A stretch of 64,000 nt of DNA. Source: Xenoacremonium recifei. Lineage: Eukaryota > Ascomycota > Sordariomycetes > Hypocreales > Nectriaceae. The stretch lies in contig WOFQ01000012.1 of the NCBI GenBank assembly GCA_012184525.1, positions 372,001-436,000 on the forward strand. The letters are read 5' to 3'. The position numbers and the translations under genes are program-made. This document shows positions 21,766 to 33,258 of the stretch, one piece after another. The notes under the pieces are model-generated. The model was given only the letters and a program-made list of their open reading frames with translations, was not told the DNA's origin and made no database searches. The first letter of the stretch is position 1. Every line of letters starts with the position of its first letter.

Positions 21766-22941
21766 TCACTCGTCCTCTAGCTCGGGGAAACGAAAGACAT
21801 GCGTGTAGCCCTCTTCATCAGCATTTCCAACAACATGAAGGTGTACCTGGTTGTTGACCTTTAAGTTGAAAATATCAGGCCGTGAATAATGGCCAACCGG
21901 ATCAACCCACTGCTTTGCTCTGTAAATCTGGTCGAAGTCCAAGTCACAGTACACCAAGCCCTCCCAGTCAGCTGGCACAGGTTCTGTCAATGCTCGGCCG
22001 TCGGGACCAATGACCACAGTAAATCCACCACCCTTGACTGCGGTATGAGGTACTTCGTCTCCAGAAGATATATTGGTCAACAGACCGTTTGCTTCCAGCC
22101 CTTTCTCCGTCTGCGTCATAGACGCCAATAAGACGAATACGCCGCCTTCTATGGCCATGGTGTGTGTAGCCATACGACATGCCTCGACAGTGTTGAAGAA
22201 AGGCATCTCGCCAACTGGGGGAAAGAGACAGGGCCACGAGGCAACATGAATCTGCTCTCCTTGGAAGTAGGTGTTGTACTTGAGGAGTGGCTGTAGGTGT
22301 TCAAAACACTGGAGGCCCCCAACCCGGCCGATGGGCGTCTGGACAACGTTTTTGGCACAATCTCCGGACTATAAGATTTTCACTTAAGAATTTATTCAGG
22401 ATAAGTAAAAAGGTAATACGACATGACTTACTGCGTCACCAAAGATGATTCGTTCCGGTCCAGTGGGCTTGAACTTCCGCCTATGAAGTAGAATATCACC
22501 TCGCGGCCCAATGAAGGTCTGGGCCATGTACAGGCTCCCTTTATCACGCTCAGCGATACCCATCACAACCATTATTCCAACAGCTCGAGCTGCCTTCCGG
22601 ATAGTAGTCATGTGCTCTGAAGAGACAGATATGGCGTTGCGATAGTAACGCAGCATATATTCGTTCACCGTCTTGGTTGTGTGTGCAAAAACGAAAGTAG
22701 GGTACCCGGGAATCCAAAGCTCAGGGAAAGCGATCAACTCGGCGCCATTTTGGCTTGCTTCTACAATCAAATCGCATGTCTTCTGCACCGCAGCGGCAAC
22801 GTCGAACCTAGGCACAAATTCTAGTCAGAATAAAGGATAGATTGCCTCTGATTCCGGATTAACAAACCAACAAGGCTCAGCTTGCACAACGGCAACTTTC
22901 ACCGGATGATTGGGGTCCTGGTCGATCGAAGGAGTCTGCAT
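21766..22941 (-). CDS. Nitrilase (350 aa, 3 exons)
   Basis: Exons on the minus strand: 22941-22868, 22807-22432 and 22368-21766. Intron 1 (60 bp) uses GTTTGT, intron 2 (63 bp) GTAAGT; the joined frame restores AEPCWFDVAAAVQKT, a family-like stretch. The catalytic triad of the C-N hydrolase superfamily is present: Glu54 (AFPELWIPGYP), Lys136 (LHRRKFKPT) and Cys171 (GGLQCFEHLQP). The CxEH neighbourhood puts it in the true nitrilase branch (R-CN to acid plus ammonia) rather than amidases; cyanide hydratase has the related CWEH motif, and Phe instead of Trp here leaves the exact substrate open. It is divergent from an MFS transporter with a regulator beyond, which suggests uptake and use of a nitrile or related nitrogen source. 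Confidence 0.93.
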
Positions 22942-23504
22942 TTTTCCTCCCTTCTCTTTGTCTTCCGTGTGAAAAACGAAGATGCGTGTGATCTAAGTCG
23001 GCCAACAAAGCGGCTGCCAACGAGACACTTATTAAATAGAGCAAATCGCGCTTAGAAGGCGGCTAGAGAGTGTCATAAGATAACTAAAACTCCGAATCTT
23101 ACCGGCGTATATCTACTTCCACTCCATATCATGGCATACTAGTTGTAGGGATCTCATTCTCCGCACCGTATCGTACATACTATCCCACTTAGTATACGGC
23201 CCATAGACATGTATCTTATCAGCCGAGAACGCCAAATTGGCCCAAATTGTCCAGCGAAGTTCTCATTCGCCAATGAGAATCATCCGATACGCCTCGCCCG
23301 TAAATTGATTTCCGCCTTGTATCAACATTCCATCGGCCTGTATCGCCCAAGGCATTTCCTCCAGCTGAGATTAAAAGACCAATGGGTTTTAAATAAGAAA
23401 AAACGGATTTCCAGGATTTTGTTTGGTTATGGTCTAAACTTTTGGATTAGAGCTCACTCGTTCGTCGATCAAAAATAACCCTCTGATCTCTTTACCATTC
23501 TATC
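22942..23504. promoter_or_regulatory. Divergent promoter region, nitrilase / MFS transporter
   Basis: A 563-bp shared upstream region. Two HGATAR matches are seen, 23078-23083 and 23216-23221 (reverse), compatible with nitrogen control but too few to insist on. No open frame of note. Confidence 0.5.
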
Positions 23505-25199
23505 ATGGAGAAACGTACGGAGGTCGGAACGGCTTCGCCAACTGCGTCTGCCAGCACCATCGCCGAAACTTTTGGTTTTCCCAGAGGCCCTCCTGCTTGG
23601 GCCCAGTATGTGCCTGGGCCTTCTCCAACCTTCCGATTCAAAGGCCTGTCCCCTCGCGCATCGCGTGTGGGCGTTCTGGCATGCGCATGTGCCTGTCTGA
23701 TGCTCTCGGGGATAAGTAAGTGACAAGGCCCAGTTTGATCCCTCAACCGACACCACGGCTGACAGGGGTATGAATGCAGATGTAGCTCTGATGGGAAGCG
23801 TATCCTCCACCACGTCCTACTTGAAGCGGGTTGGTCTCGATGACGGGAAGCCACACACGACCCTGCTGGTTGGACTCATCAACGCTATATACTGGGTTGG
23901 CGTTATCATTGGTGCGCTCCTCATAGGGCCCTTCTCGGATAATGTCGGTCGTCGACGTGCTATTATCTGTGCCGGGATATATGGCATCGTTATAATTCCC
24001 ATCTTCGCCGCTCTACAGAACTTCACCTGGGCTTTGGTGCTTCGGTTCCTCAATGGTTTAGCGACTGGTGCTTTTGACTCGGTAGGTCTCAACTGGGCCG
24101 CTGAGGCTTCGGATGCACGTACTCGAGGACGATCGATTGGTCTGCAGATGTGCTGCGCGGCACTCGGTGCAAGCCAGTCCTACTTCCTCATCTATGGCAT
24201 CGGCAAGGGTACGAATAGTGAGCTCATCTGGCGATTTCCGATAGCCTATCAATGTGTCTTCGTCCTGTTTGTATCCCTCTCCGTCTGGTTCCTACCAGAG
24301 TCCCCTCGATGGCTTGTTCGCGTGGGCTTCGACGAGCAAGCGCGCGAGGTCATCATGGCCATGACCGCAGATCGCAGAGAATCTTCGACGGCCGCCGTGG
24401 AGGTTGCCGCTGAAGTTGCAGTGATCCGCAGCGCGCTCGAGGAGGAGCTTGCCAACAACGCATCGACCACATACATGAGTATGCTTTTCGTCACAGACGA
24501 GTATAAGACTGCTCGACGGACCTGGTCCGCACTGTTCGTCCAGTTCGCGACGCAGGCCATGGTGGGCGTGGGCGTGGTTAGTGGTTATGGGAACCAAATC
24601 TTCCAAACGGGTGGGTGGTCTAGCGATTTAGCGGCGCTTCTCGCTGGTGCCAGTATCGTGGTTCAAGCCGCTCTCGGATTCGTCGGCGCATTCTATGCCG
24701 ATAGATTCGGGCGTCGAAACGCCTTCATCTATGGAGCTCTTGTCGGGGCTATCCTACTTGCTCTTATTGGAATGTGTGGATATTATGTAGCCGCCGGGAT
24801 TGACAACGGCCAAACATCTCGGACCAAGGCATTCAGCTCGGCTGTGGTTGCGCTTGTCCTGTTATGGTGTGCTCAGTTTGGCTTTACATGGCGTGAGTTT
24901 CCATCTCCCGGAGCCGATAAATCGACTGACACGCGGCAGTTTGGGCCCCTTTTGCCTATCCTTCTGAAATATTCCCTTCCAGGTGTAGAGCAAGGGGCAG
25001 TTCTATTGGCATTGTTGGCCTTGCGCTTGGCTCGTTCTTCACTAATATGATCAGTACCTATTTGTTCTCTGCTGTTGGGTACAAATCCATGTTCTTGTTC
25101 TGTGGTTTGAGCTTCTTGGTTGCCATTATATCATTCCTCTGGTTGCCAGAGACAGCGAGGAAGACCCTGGAGGAGATTGATCACATATATGAAAAGTAA
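23505..25199 (+). CDS. MFS sugar-type transporter (527 aa, 3 exons)
   Basis: Exons 23505-23715, 23780-24892 and 24940-25199; introns 64 and 47 bp. The first acceptor must be the AG at 23778-23779, because the more obvious CAG at 23765 breaks the phase. The protein has about 12 TM helices and sugar-porter signatures: GPFSDNVGRRR after TM2, PESPRWLV after TM6, YADRFGRR after TM8, APFAYPSEIFPSR in the third exon, and PETARKTLEEID at the end. It acts at the plasma membrane as an H+-coupled importer. Motifs are those of hexose/quinate-type porters, but the cargo may be an organic acid or nitrile-derived glycoside given the neighbouring nitrilase; that link is inference. Confidence 0.92.
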
Positions 25200-25251
25200 A
25201 AAAGGATAGCCTTATCACAGCCAGGGAAGTCGACTTCATAGATACAAATTA

Positions 25252-27543
25252 CTAGGCTACATCTGAGACAGAAAGCTGTGGCGTGGAGGCCGCCTGCAAC
25301 GGTGTGCTTTCCCAGAATGCTGCTGAATTTGCTGGCGATATAGACCACTTACGCGCAAACTTACGTAGGTCCCCCACCACCATCACGGCGTAAAGAGAAT
25401 GTTTAGAAAATTGCGCAAGTATGCGAGTGATGGATCTGAGTGCCATGAGAGAAGATCTGAAAGTGACGACGTCTGGGTTCAAGAGTAAAACCATGTGGAC
25501 CAACGCAGCTGTGAAAGCTGCATGAATCACCATCGGGTCGGCAGGATTATTTCCGTGGTAGGTGCAATAGGACTTCAACAACGATGTGATTGACGCCGCA
25601 GAGTCCCTGCATCGTTGATTTGCAAGTTCGGCGCCTGTGCCTTCGTCCCGTAATGACACACGGTGCAATAAGATGAACCCAGCATGAAAACACATACTTT
25701 TTTGTGTACGATAGTCAGCAGTATTTCGTATATTCAAGAGCACGGAAGCAAGACTTCTCCGGATAGTGTTACTTACTGGAATGCGGTAAAGCTTGGATGG
25801 AATGATTGGCCTCCATGAATATTTTTCATTGAGGCTGGTAAAGACCCAAACCATGTAACAAATCTCAGGTGGCCTTTAGAGACGGCATCTTCCTTGGTCG
25901 AATTACGAGAAAAAGAGTATCTGAAAGTGACAACTGTTAGTTATTTGATGAGATTGTGCGAGGACAACTGACAGCTGTGCTAATGTCTCGTCTTGAATGC
26001 AGAAAAAGTCGATATTGCAAGCATCTATAAGTTCAATAGATAGTGGACGTTCGCTGTAGCCTGGTTCGAGCTGCATCTGACTGAGTGGTCTTGGTGCCGT
26101 AATGTCGACGACATCGACATGACATGCTCGCCCTTCCAGAATGGCCAGCCGTCTAATTCTCTGTTAGAAATAGCGTAGAGAGTAGAGTAGAACCACCAGT
26201 ATCTTGTAAGCCTCACCTGTCCAGCCAGACACATGCCCAAAATGTTTTGAGTCTCTCATCCCTGGCCTCAGGGGAAAACCCGTTACACGGTCCCTGTCGC
26301 GAGCTCGAACAATCGACGTGCAATCCCATTCGTTTGGCCATAGCACAAGCCATGCCTGCATTCGGTCATCAGAAAGCTTACGGGCAAAATGTGAGGACCA
26401 TCCGACACATTGGTGGCTTACTGTTAAAGATGGTGGCAGATTCTAAACGTCCCTGGAGTATCGCCAAATAAGCCCGCAATAGGAAGGCTTTGACATTTGC
26501 CAGACAATGCCGATCCACCTCGTATCCGAGCATACTGGTAAAGCTTCCAAGGTAATTCCCTGAGCTGATGGAACTCATATCTCCAAATGGCATAGCAAGG
26601 CTATCTTTGGAGAAAAATGATGCCACTGCCAGGACAATGCTGAGCAGCAAAGGGGGCATGCGAACGGGCCATTCGTGCTCTTCTAATTCTTCGCCAATAT
26701 CACTGGATGTAAGCACGGAGAAGTTGGTGTGAACCTCCCTTTTGTAGACATTCAGCAAAGCCCTCTCTCTCGCCGTTATCTCCTGTCTTGTTTGCGAGGC
26801 CCGGCTTCCTGCCTCCTGGACCATTGATGTAAGACCGCCACAGGAGTTTTGCGAACAGAAATGCCCTAGATGAAGGTTGCTTGTTGGACCGACAAAAACA
26901 GTGCTGCCGCTTTGGTTATTCACTTGAAGATGCGCGATGTCGACGGCGAGCTCATCCAAGGCCTGTGACATCCTAATCGTCTGTTCAGACGGTGCCCACG
27001 TTTGGCCTCCAACCATCCAATCGGTAGTTGGGTCTGCGAGAGACCATGGCCAAGCGTCGAGACCGTCAAGAGGTATTAAGTCCCAGTTGAATTCGCCCAG
27101 TAAATGATCATTTTGCGGATAGGACAGAGAGGAGATTTGCCCGATCTCTGGATGCCCCTCAAGAACGTCTATGGCGCCGGAGGTGATCTGAGTTGCCATG
27201 AGATCTCTGACCTGCTGTTCTAGAAAGGCAATGCGGTGGTTGAGCGCAGAAAACTCGACTGATGAATGTCTTGCTCTTCGTAGATCGAGGCCATCGTAGC
27301 TGCATTCAAGAGAGTGTTGGGTGCAGTTTCCGCACTACTCACGCCGTTCGGTTAGTTCAGTACGGGTGCTAGATTCTACGCTTTATCGTCATGTATTTCG
27401 CATACCTTCGGTCGCACACCGTCGCATTTTCTGCGTCGCTGCTTGCAGTTGCGACAAGCATTTGTAACCCGCGGCGCGGATCGTCGGGTGGTGCGGGCTG
27501 GGGCTGGGGATTGGTAACTCTGTTCAGGGTCCTGTAGAGACAT
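25252..27543 (-). CDS. Zn2Cys6 transcription factor (652 aa, 6 exons)
   Basis: Exons on the minus strand: 27543-27406, 27334-26422, 26355-26217, 26152-25973, 25920-25777, 25696-25252. All introns (52-80 bp) are GT..AG and the phases sum to 653 codons. The binuclear zinc cluster, split by intron 1, is CX2CX6CX5CX2CX6C at residues about 30-59, starting ACRNCKQRRRKC. A helical linker/dimerisation stretch follows (FLEQQVRDL). The middle holds a Fungal_trans domain: MACAMAKRMGLHVD, then FWACVWLDRRLAILEGR, with FHAGFILLHR near the C-terminus. It ends only about 50 bp from the MFS transporter (tail to tail). It is the natural candidate regulator of the nitrilase/transporter pair. Confidence 0.9.
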
Positions 27544-28611
27544 TTTGAGACGCCCTGTCTGTTTCAGCAGAGAGAGGGCTTCCTGGCGGCCTGGTATTAA
27601 TAATATGGCCCTATAAGATTGGGAGGTACTGCAAGAAGGGATGCAAAACATACTCTAGATAAAGCAAAATTGAACCTATGCTAAATACGTTATCGGAGGG
27701 AGAGACGCTATACCCCCTCCGGGCTCCGTTATCGCTAGAGGGAGGTAAACAGACATCACGCCCATAACTCCCGACACTGCAACGGACGGCTTTCTACACC
27801 AGACGAAGCTTACAAGTCAGCCTCAAAGGTCATTGTGCCTCATCTGAAGCGAAAACTACCCTATATGATCCATTACAGCTCGATGTACGGAGTATGTATG
27901 TACGGAGTACTCCGTACGGATACAAGGCACTCTGGCTGCAGATCCGGGTCCGAGGTGCCGGAGCAGGGATGTCTCTTCGTCTGGCCTCAAATCCTGTAAC
28001 AAAGACTGTATGAGCCAGTTTTGCTGCAAAGCCCAATCAACCCCGACAATCACAATGGGCTGACTCCAGAGCGTCCTCGGCCCATCGCTTCCGTCCCCTG
28101 CCTCATCAACCCCAACTCTTAAGATCTCATCAACTAGCCTCCTGTCGCGCGCTTACAGGCGATCCGTCATTGGTGCTACAGGGGCCTGGCCCGGCATTAG
28201 CAGCGGTTGGTCACCAGTGTCGCATCGCTAGACTCGTGAGACGCACGCTGTATGAGGAGCGATTGGAGTGAGTGGGCGCCTCCACCAGCCTGTGACGGGG
28301 ATAGACGCTGTGACGAGACTGGTGGTGCTTTATCCAGTGGTGACGGCCCAGCTTCGCTTGCTCGCTCGCTTTCTTGGCTCCTCGGACGGCCTCTGCAACT
28401 CTGTTCCCATTCGATTCTTGAACTCGCTGGCGAGAAGTGGTCATTGCTGGTCAATCGCGTTTCCCAACTTACTCTTGCTGAAATCAACAACGTCCGACGA
28501 CTCCGACGACGACACCTTCGTTCCTAAAAGATACCCAACTCGAAAAGCGCTCGGCTTCTCTAATACTTAACCGCCGACACCCTAATTACTCCCCATCAAC
28601 CAACATTCACC
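27544..28611. other. Intergenic region with TACGGAGTAC palindrome
   Basis: Divergent upstream region of the Zn2Cys6 gene (-) and a small membrane protein gene (+). It holds an 18-bp perfect palindrome at 27900-27917 and a further TACGGAGTA copy at 27886-27894. Frames at 28200-28570 on both strands have no family signal and likely belong to the 5' UTR of the next gene. Confidence 0.5.
27900..27917. repeat. 18-bp perfect palindrome GTACGGAGTACTCCGTAC
   Basis: Perfect inverted repeat of 9-bp arms GTACGGAGT, preceded 14 bases upstream by another TACGGAGTA (27886-27894). The same core occurs at 4641, 6016, 8681 and 54627 in other intergenic stretches, so this is either a dispersed motif or a regulator site. 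Confidence 0.85.
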
Positions 28612-28881
28612 ATGGGCAACAATCTCTCCTCCAACTTCATCCCCGACACCTCCAAGGACATCCTCGCCCCGGAAGACCGCGCCAACGACATCCGACTCGC
28701 CGTCATCTGGGCATGCTCGCTCTACGGCGTCGCCATGGTCTTCAGCACCTGCGCGCTTGTCGACCGATGGAAGGGTCCCTTCGATAAGAACTACGTCGGG
28801 TTTGGTTCCGTATTAGCAGCAATACTGTTATCCACGGCGTGGCCGGTGGTGATGGCATATTTGATGGTGGCAGCGGAGTAG
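28612..28881 (+). CDS. Small two-TM membrane protein (89 aa)
   Basis: The frame opens with a strong context (CACCATGGG). The N-terminal 25 residues are hydrophilic and begin MGNN; a glycine at position 2 could allow N-myristoylation, though this is weak. Two hydrophobic segments follow (IRLAVIWACSLYGVAMVFS and, near the C-terminus, GSVLAAILLSTAWPVVMAYL), with a charged loop WKGPFDKNY between. Length and layout suggest an organelle or endomembrane small protein. I do not recognise the family. Confidence 0.7.
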   Translation: MGNNLSSNFIPDTSKDILAPEDRANDIRLAVIWACSLYGVAMVFSTCALVDRWKGPFDKNYVGFGSVLAAILLSTAWPVVMAYLMVAAE

Positions 28882-29240
28882 CGAAGGAGGGTAGGAGGGG
28901 GAGGCCTGGAATATGAGGACTGGGCGAGGATGAGGACCAACCTCGCCATTGTATCATTTGGTCATTCGCGCTGGAGTTTGTTTGGGCGACGAGCGATGGG
29001 TAGAGAGAAGGAAAGCGAACACTCGGGAGCAGGATCTTTGCGAATGAAGCGACACCACAGCAATCTTGGCGTAATAGCGTTATGGACACTTTTTCTATGT
29101 TTCAACAGACTCACTTTGGAGTATATTTACTCACCACATCTCTCTCGTACATTCGGGTCGTTCTTGCCCGTCACATCTCTGAATCCCATCCTCAGGTTCG
29201 CACTCTATCATTACATCTTGTCAAGCCTCAAAGGCCAAGG
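28882..29240. other. Convergent intergenic spacer
   Basis: Between the 3' ends of the small membrane protein (+) and the CofD-like gene (-). Frames here are short; no feature seen beyond probable UTRs. Confidence 0.45.
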
Positions 29241-30792
29241 TTATCCGACCAGGGTATTGCGTCGGCTTCTATCCATCTGCATGTTCTTCCTCCCGATTAT
29301 GGACTCTAGGGTTTGCGCGAGGGCCTTCGAATCGTACCGTCCGCCTCGCCCGTTTTCGTCCTTGGGTCCGTATAGGCGCGTGGCATCGATTCCCAATTCG
29401 ACGAACCGTTGCTTGTCGACCTTGGGCGAGTTTGGCCCTTCTATGTATATTACATGTGTTACGAATAATCGGTACCCATCTTCCTCTGGTTTCGGCAACC
29501 CCATCGAGTCAGCGCACGCATTGGCAATCGCCGCAACGAAGTCGAGACCAGTGAAAGGTCTATGTGAGGGGCCCGTCTCGCGATCTGTCGTGCTGTTGAG
29601 AATGAGAATCTTGTTTCTGATTGAGGGACTGCCGATTATTTGCCCTACGCCGCGGAGGACAAGGCTCGGGATTATTGAGGTGAATAAGGATCCGATGCTG
29701 TATACGACGGTGTTTGATGAACGAAGGGCATCCAGGACTCGGGGATTGGCGGGGATCTTGATTTCCTCACCATAGGGATTAATGTACCATATCCTGTCGA
29801 TTCTTGCTGGCAGATCCTCCTCCTGATCCTTCGAGAAGGTGATTGCTGGTCGCCGTAGCGAGGGTAATGTGCCTGGAAGATTTGCGTCTTCTACGTGACT
29901 GTGGTCCCAGGTATCATGCCGGGTCAGGCTCAGAGGGCTGTGAAGTCCAGCGCTGGTGCCGGGAACGGCTGCCGTTGGGGCACTCGGGTGCGAAATATCG
30001 TTCTGACCGGTGATAACGGTGCCGTCTGCAAGGCCAGCAGCTATATGACTCGCAAAGTTGGTGTTAAGGGCTGGCAGTACCGCGATCTTGTCGGGCACGG
30101 CACAGATGGAGCTGAGGAGGTAAACAGCAGCCTCAAAGCTGCCCGTGAAGAGGCGGGCGCCGGTGAGAAAGAGGTTGCCGATGCTAGCACCGGAATAGTC
30201 GAAGCGGCTGCTGGGTTTTATCCGCTTGATGACCTCGACATTGAAACTGTTGAGATATGAACGAATAAGTTCCCGCTTGGGCGACGAAATGTCCTCCCAA
30301 AGCGGATGTGTGGCCTCCAGAATCTCAAACCATTCCGCCCTGGCTTCAGCATAGACCTTGGGGAGACGGTGATTGAAGAAGTGCTTGATAGCCGCTGTCT
30401 CAACATTGCCGTCATCTGGGATGAGCCGCACCAGTCTCGACCTCACGTCGCCAATGCCTAGTTAATGCACGATCAATCAGCCGCTGTGGGACTTTCCTCG
30501 TGGGCATTCAGGGATAGTCCATACCTGGTCCACCAAAGACGCGGATCAGTTCGCTGCTGCTGCCGCCATTGTCTGAGATGGGAATCACATAGCTGAGCCG
30601 GCACTGATTGGCCTCTCGGACGGTCTCAAAGACGTCAACTAGGTTGTTGGCGGCGCTTCCACCCGAGAAGACCACGATGCCGGTCTGGGTGCTGGGATTG
30701 GGGCTGGTCAAGGGCTTTGGGATGGTGGAGCCGGAGAGCCCTAGGCCGTTGGGGAGCTGAAGAACAGGTTTCTGGGAGCCATCGTGAGACAT
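29241..30792 (-). CDS. CofD/YvcK-like (UPF0052) protein (494 aa, 2 exons)
   Basis: Exons 30792-30525 and 30457-29241 on the minus strand; the 67-bp intron falls inside a conserved stretch and splicing restores FGGPGIGDVRSRL. The N-terminal part has the family's nucleotide-site signature GIVVFSGGSAANNLVD and VIPISDNGGSSSELIR. Further family blocks are SGASIGNLFLTGA and, near the C-terminus, FVTHVIYIEGPNSP. Bacterial CofD transfers 2-phospholactate to deazaflavin Fo and YvcK is a gluconeogenesis/cell-shape factor that binds UDP-sugars. Fungi do not make F420, so the YvcK-like role is the better guide, but the function of fungal members is not established. The middle (about residues 215-290) is a fungal-specific insertion of low complexity. 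Confidence 0.9.
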
Positions 30793-31593
30793 TGAGGTGT
30801 GAGATGGGTGAAATCCGAGTCAATGAAGGTGAATAGCGAGTGTTGGCGGGAATTGCTGATGATCTGTCCCGTATCGATGGTGAGCCTCGATCCGGGCGGG
30901 TATGCAGATACCGAGGGAAGAGGCCCCTCCAAATCAGTAACGCACTTTAGCGGGATAGCCCCGACACTGGAATCGCTAAGGCTCCTTCCTCCAGGGTGGC
31001 TGTCATTCGCGAACAGAATTTCATCCAACATCACGGAGCATCACCTTCGCCTCCTCCATCTAGACGGAGGGTTGTGTTTGACCGACGGCATTTTCGAAAT
31101 GCTGCCTGCATCAAAGCCACACCGGGATACCCCATGCGGGGAGACATTAGGCTCCGAGCAACAATTACTAATCCTCAAGGAGCCCACTACGGTTCGGTAG
31201 ATCACCATCGTTGCAACTGTATGGCCACGGAGAATCGCCCGATCAGGACAACTAGACTTCCTTCTATCCGTCTGCCGAGTTGTCTAGGGAAAAAACGTCA
31301 ACGATATCATAGATTATGACACTGCGGATCCCACCTTACGTCACAATCGCTGTTTATTTGTGCCGAGATGATGGTTCTGTTCGTCCACGGACTCGCTCGA
31401 TCGCCCGTTACAAATCTACGATAGCCACGGAGCTCCGGATTGATCATGCTTTCGTGTTCGTTGTATAAAGAAGGACTGGTCCCTTCAGCCGAGTAAGAAG
31501 CGTGTCTTTGAAGCACAGAAACACATCTACTTACCCTCTAGAGACTTTCAGCAATTTTTACACACCTGGACACTGTAATAACCTCTTACCATC
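30793..31593. other. Divergent intergenic region
   Basis: About 800 bp between the CofD-like gene (-) and the MDR oxidoreductase (+). Short frames only. No motif beyond a few AT-rich patches. Confidence 0.4.
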
Positions 31594-32767
31594 ATGGCGC
31601 AAACAATCCCCAAGACCGTAAAGCAGTGGACCGTCACTAGCACCGACGGAAAGGACGGGTTCAACAGCTTGAAGTTTTCTGAGGAGCCGGTCCCGGAGCT
31701 TGGCGACAGTCAAGTCCTGGTGAAGAGTACGCTTATTCCCCAATTCTCGAACAAGTCTGATGATTACTGACATTTGCATCAGTTCAGGGTGCCTCTTTAA
31801 ACGTTTGTGGCAATGAGATTGGTTCCCTTGGACACCCTCGCTGATAGCCTTACAGTACCGAGATCTCATAATTCCCTTGGGACATTATCCATTTCCCGCA
31901 AAACCCGACGTCGTCCCAGGGTCGGACGGTGCCGGAACTGTGGTTGCTGTCGGGAAGCATGTGAAGCGTTTCAAGCCCGGTGACAAGGTGGTCACCTTGT
32001 TCAACCAAGCTCATATCGGTGGTCCTCCTAATGGCCAGATTATAATGACGGGGCTCGGCGGTGCTCTTGACGGTACTTTTCGATCTGTAGGGGCCTTTGA
32101 CGAGCAAGGCCTTGTGCACATGCCTTCTGGCCTGACGTTTGTCGAAGCAGGGACCTTGAGCTGCGCGGGTGTCACTGCATGGAACGCACTGTTTGGTCTG
32201 TCAGACCACAAGCTTTCAGCTGGACAATGGGTGCTTACCCAGGGCACTGGCGGTGTCAGCGTCTTTGCTGTCCAGTTTGCCAAAGCTGTTGGCGCGAAGG
32301 TGATTGCGACGACTAGCTCGAGCGAGAAGGCCAAGCTTTTGGAGAAGTTGGGCGCTGATCACGTTATTAATTACAAAGAGACTCCTGGATGGGGGGCCAA
32401 GGCCAAGGAGCTTACCGGAGGAGTTGGTGTTGATCACATCGTCGAGGTTGTAGGCCCGACCTCAATCAAGCAGAGCTTCGACGCAATCAAGATTGACGGT
32501 GTCATCTCAATCATTGGATTTGTTGCTGGAAGAGAGGGCGAGCAGCCGGGCTTTTTGGAGAACTTGAACCATCTCTGCACGACCCGAGGCCTCATCGTGG
32601 GGAGTAGGACGCAGATGGAGGAGATGTGCCGGGCTATTGAGGCACACCCAGACAAGCTACGGCCCGTGGTCGACCCCAAGGTCTTCTCCTTGGAACAGTT
32701 GAAGGAGGCGTACGAGTACCAATGGTCTGGCAAGCACGCGGGCAAGGTTTGCATTGAGATTAACTGA
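31594..32767 (+). CDS. Medium-chain dehydrogenase/reductase, Zn-independent (354 aa, 3 exons)
   Basis: Exons 31594-31726, 31783-31802 and 31856-32767; the middle exon is only 20 nt, flanked by introns of 56 and 53 bp, and all phases agree. Splicing restores KIQGASLNYRDLIIPLGHYP, the start of the GroES-like catalytic domain. The Rossmann domain carries QGTGGVSVFAVQFAKAVGA. Catalytic zinc ligands (Cys/His after the NYRD block) are missing, so the protein fits the quinone-oxidoreductase-like branch often annotated as alcohol dehydrogenase in fungi; it probably uses NADPH. Substrate unknown. The start ATG has an ATCATGG context. Confidence 0.9.
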
Positions 32768-33258
32768 GACCACTCCCTTGCATAGCAGAATTGCACAATT
32801 ATTCGACAGAGCATGAGCCTAATTCCCGCCCCGAAGCTTGAAGTGCCGACATTCCGATGGTTTGATTAACTTGGCAGCACAAAGACAAAGAGTTTTATTA
32901 AGGGACTAACAACAGAGCGTTTGTCGTCACGGTATGCATGTTAATGGTTGCATCGTGGCGTCCCGACCCCGCGGCATCGACTCAGCCCCGGCCACACATC
33001 CCGCCCTGCATGTAAGACGGAGCATCATCTCCCCGCGCTGAAAGCGAATAATACGGCAAAAATTTAGGATTCTGACGAGAGAATAACGTTTATTCACAGA
33101 CTTATTATGCACGCTTCAGCCGCGAATAATTACATCCAAACAACATCCCTGCGAACCCGCACTTCATCGAACAACATGACCCTGCTCGAAACCCTTAGCC
33201 CGACTGCCACCAGCCCCTCTCACATCTCTTGGCAAACTAGCAGACACGGGGAGATGAT
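32768..33258. other. Convergent intergenic spacer
   Basis: 3' flanks of the MDR gene (+) and the GPI-anchored protein gene (-). No supported feature. Confidence 0.45.

Noticed and set aside
23761..23779. CAG at 23763-23765 as acceptor of MFS intron 1
   Set aside because: It shifts the frame; the AG at 23778-23779 keeps it.
25777..25854. Frame reading MVWVFTSLNEKYSW.. as part of the Zn2Cys6 protein
   Set aside because: This frame has a stop just upstream. The other frame (GSLPASMKNI.., splicing into FHMCFHAGFILLHR) keeps phase and fits the family, so the 25697-25776 intron was used.
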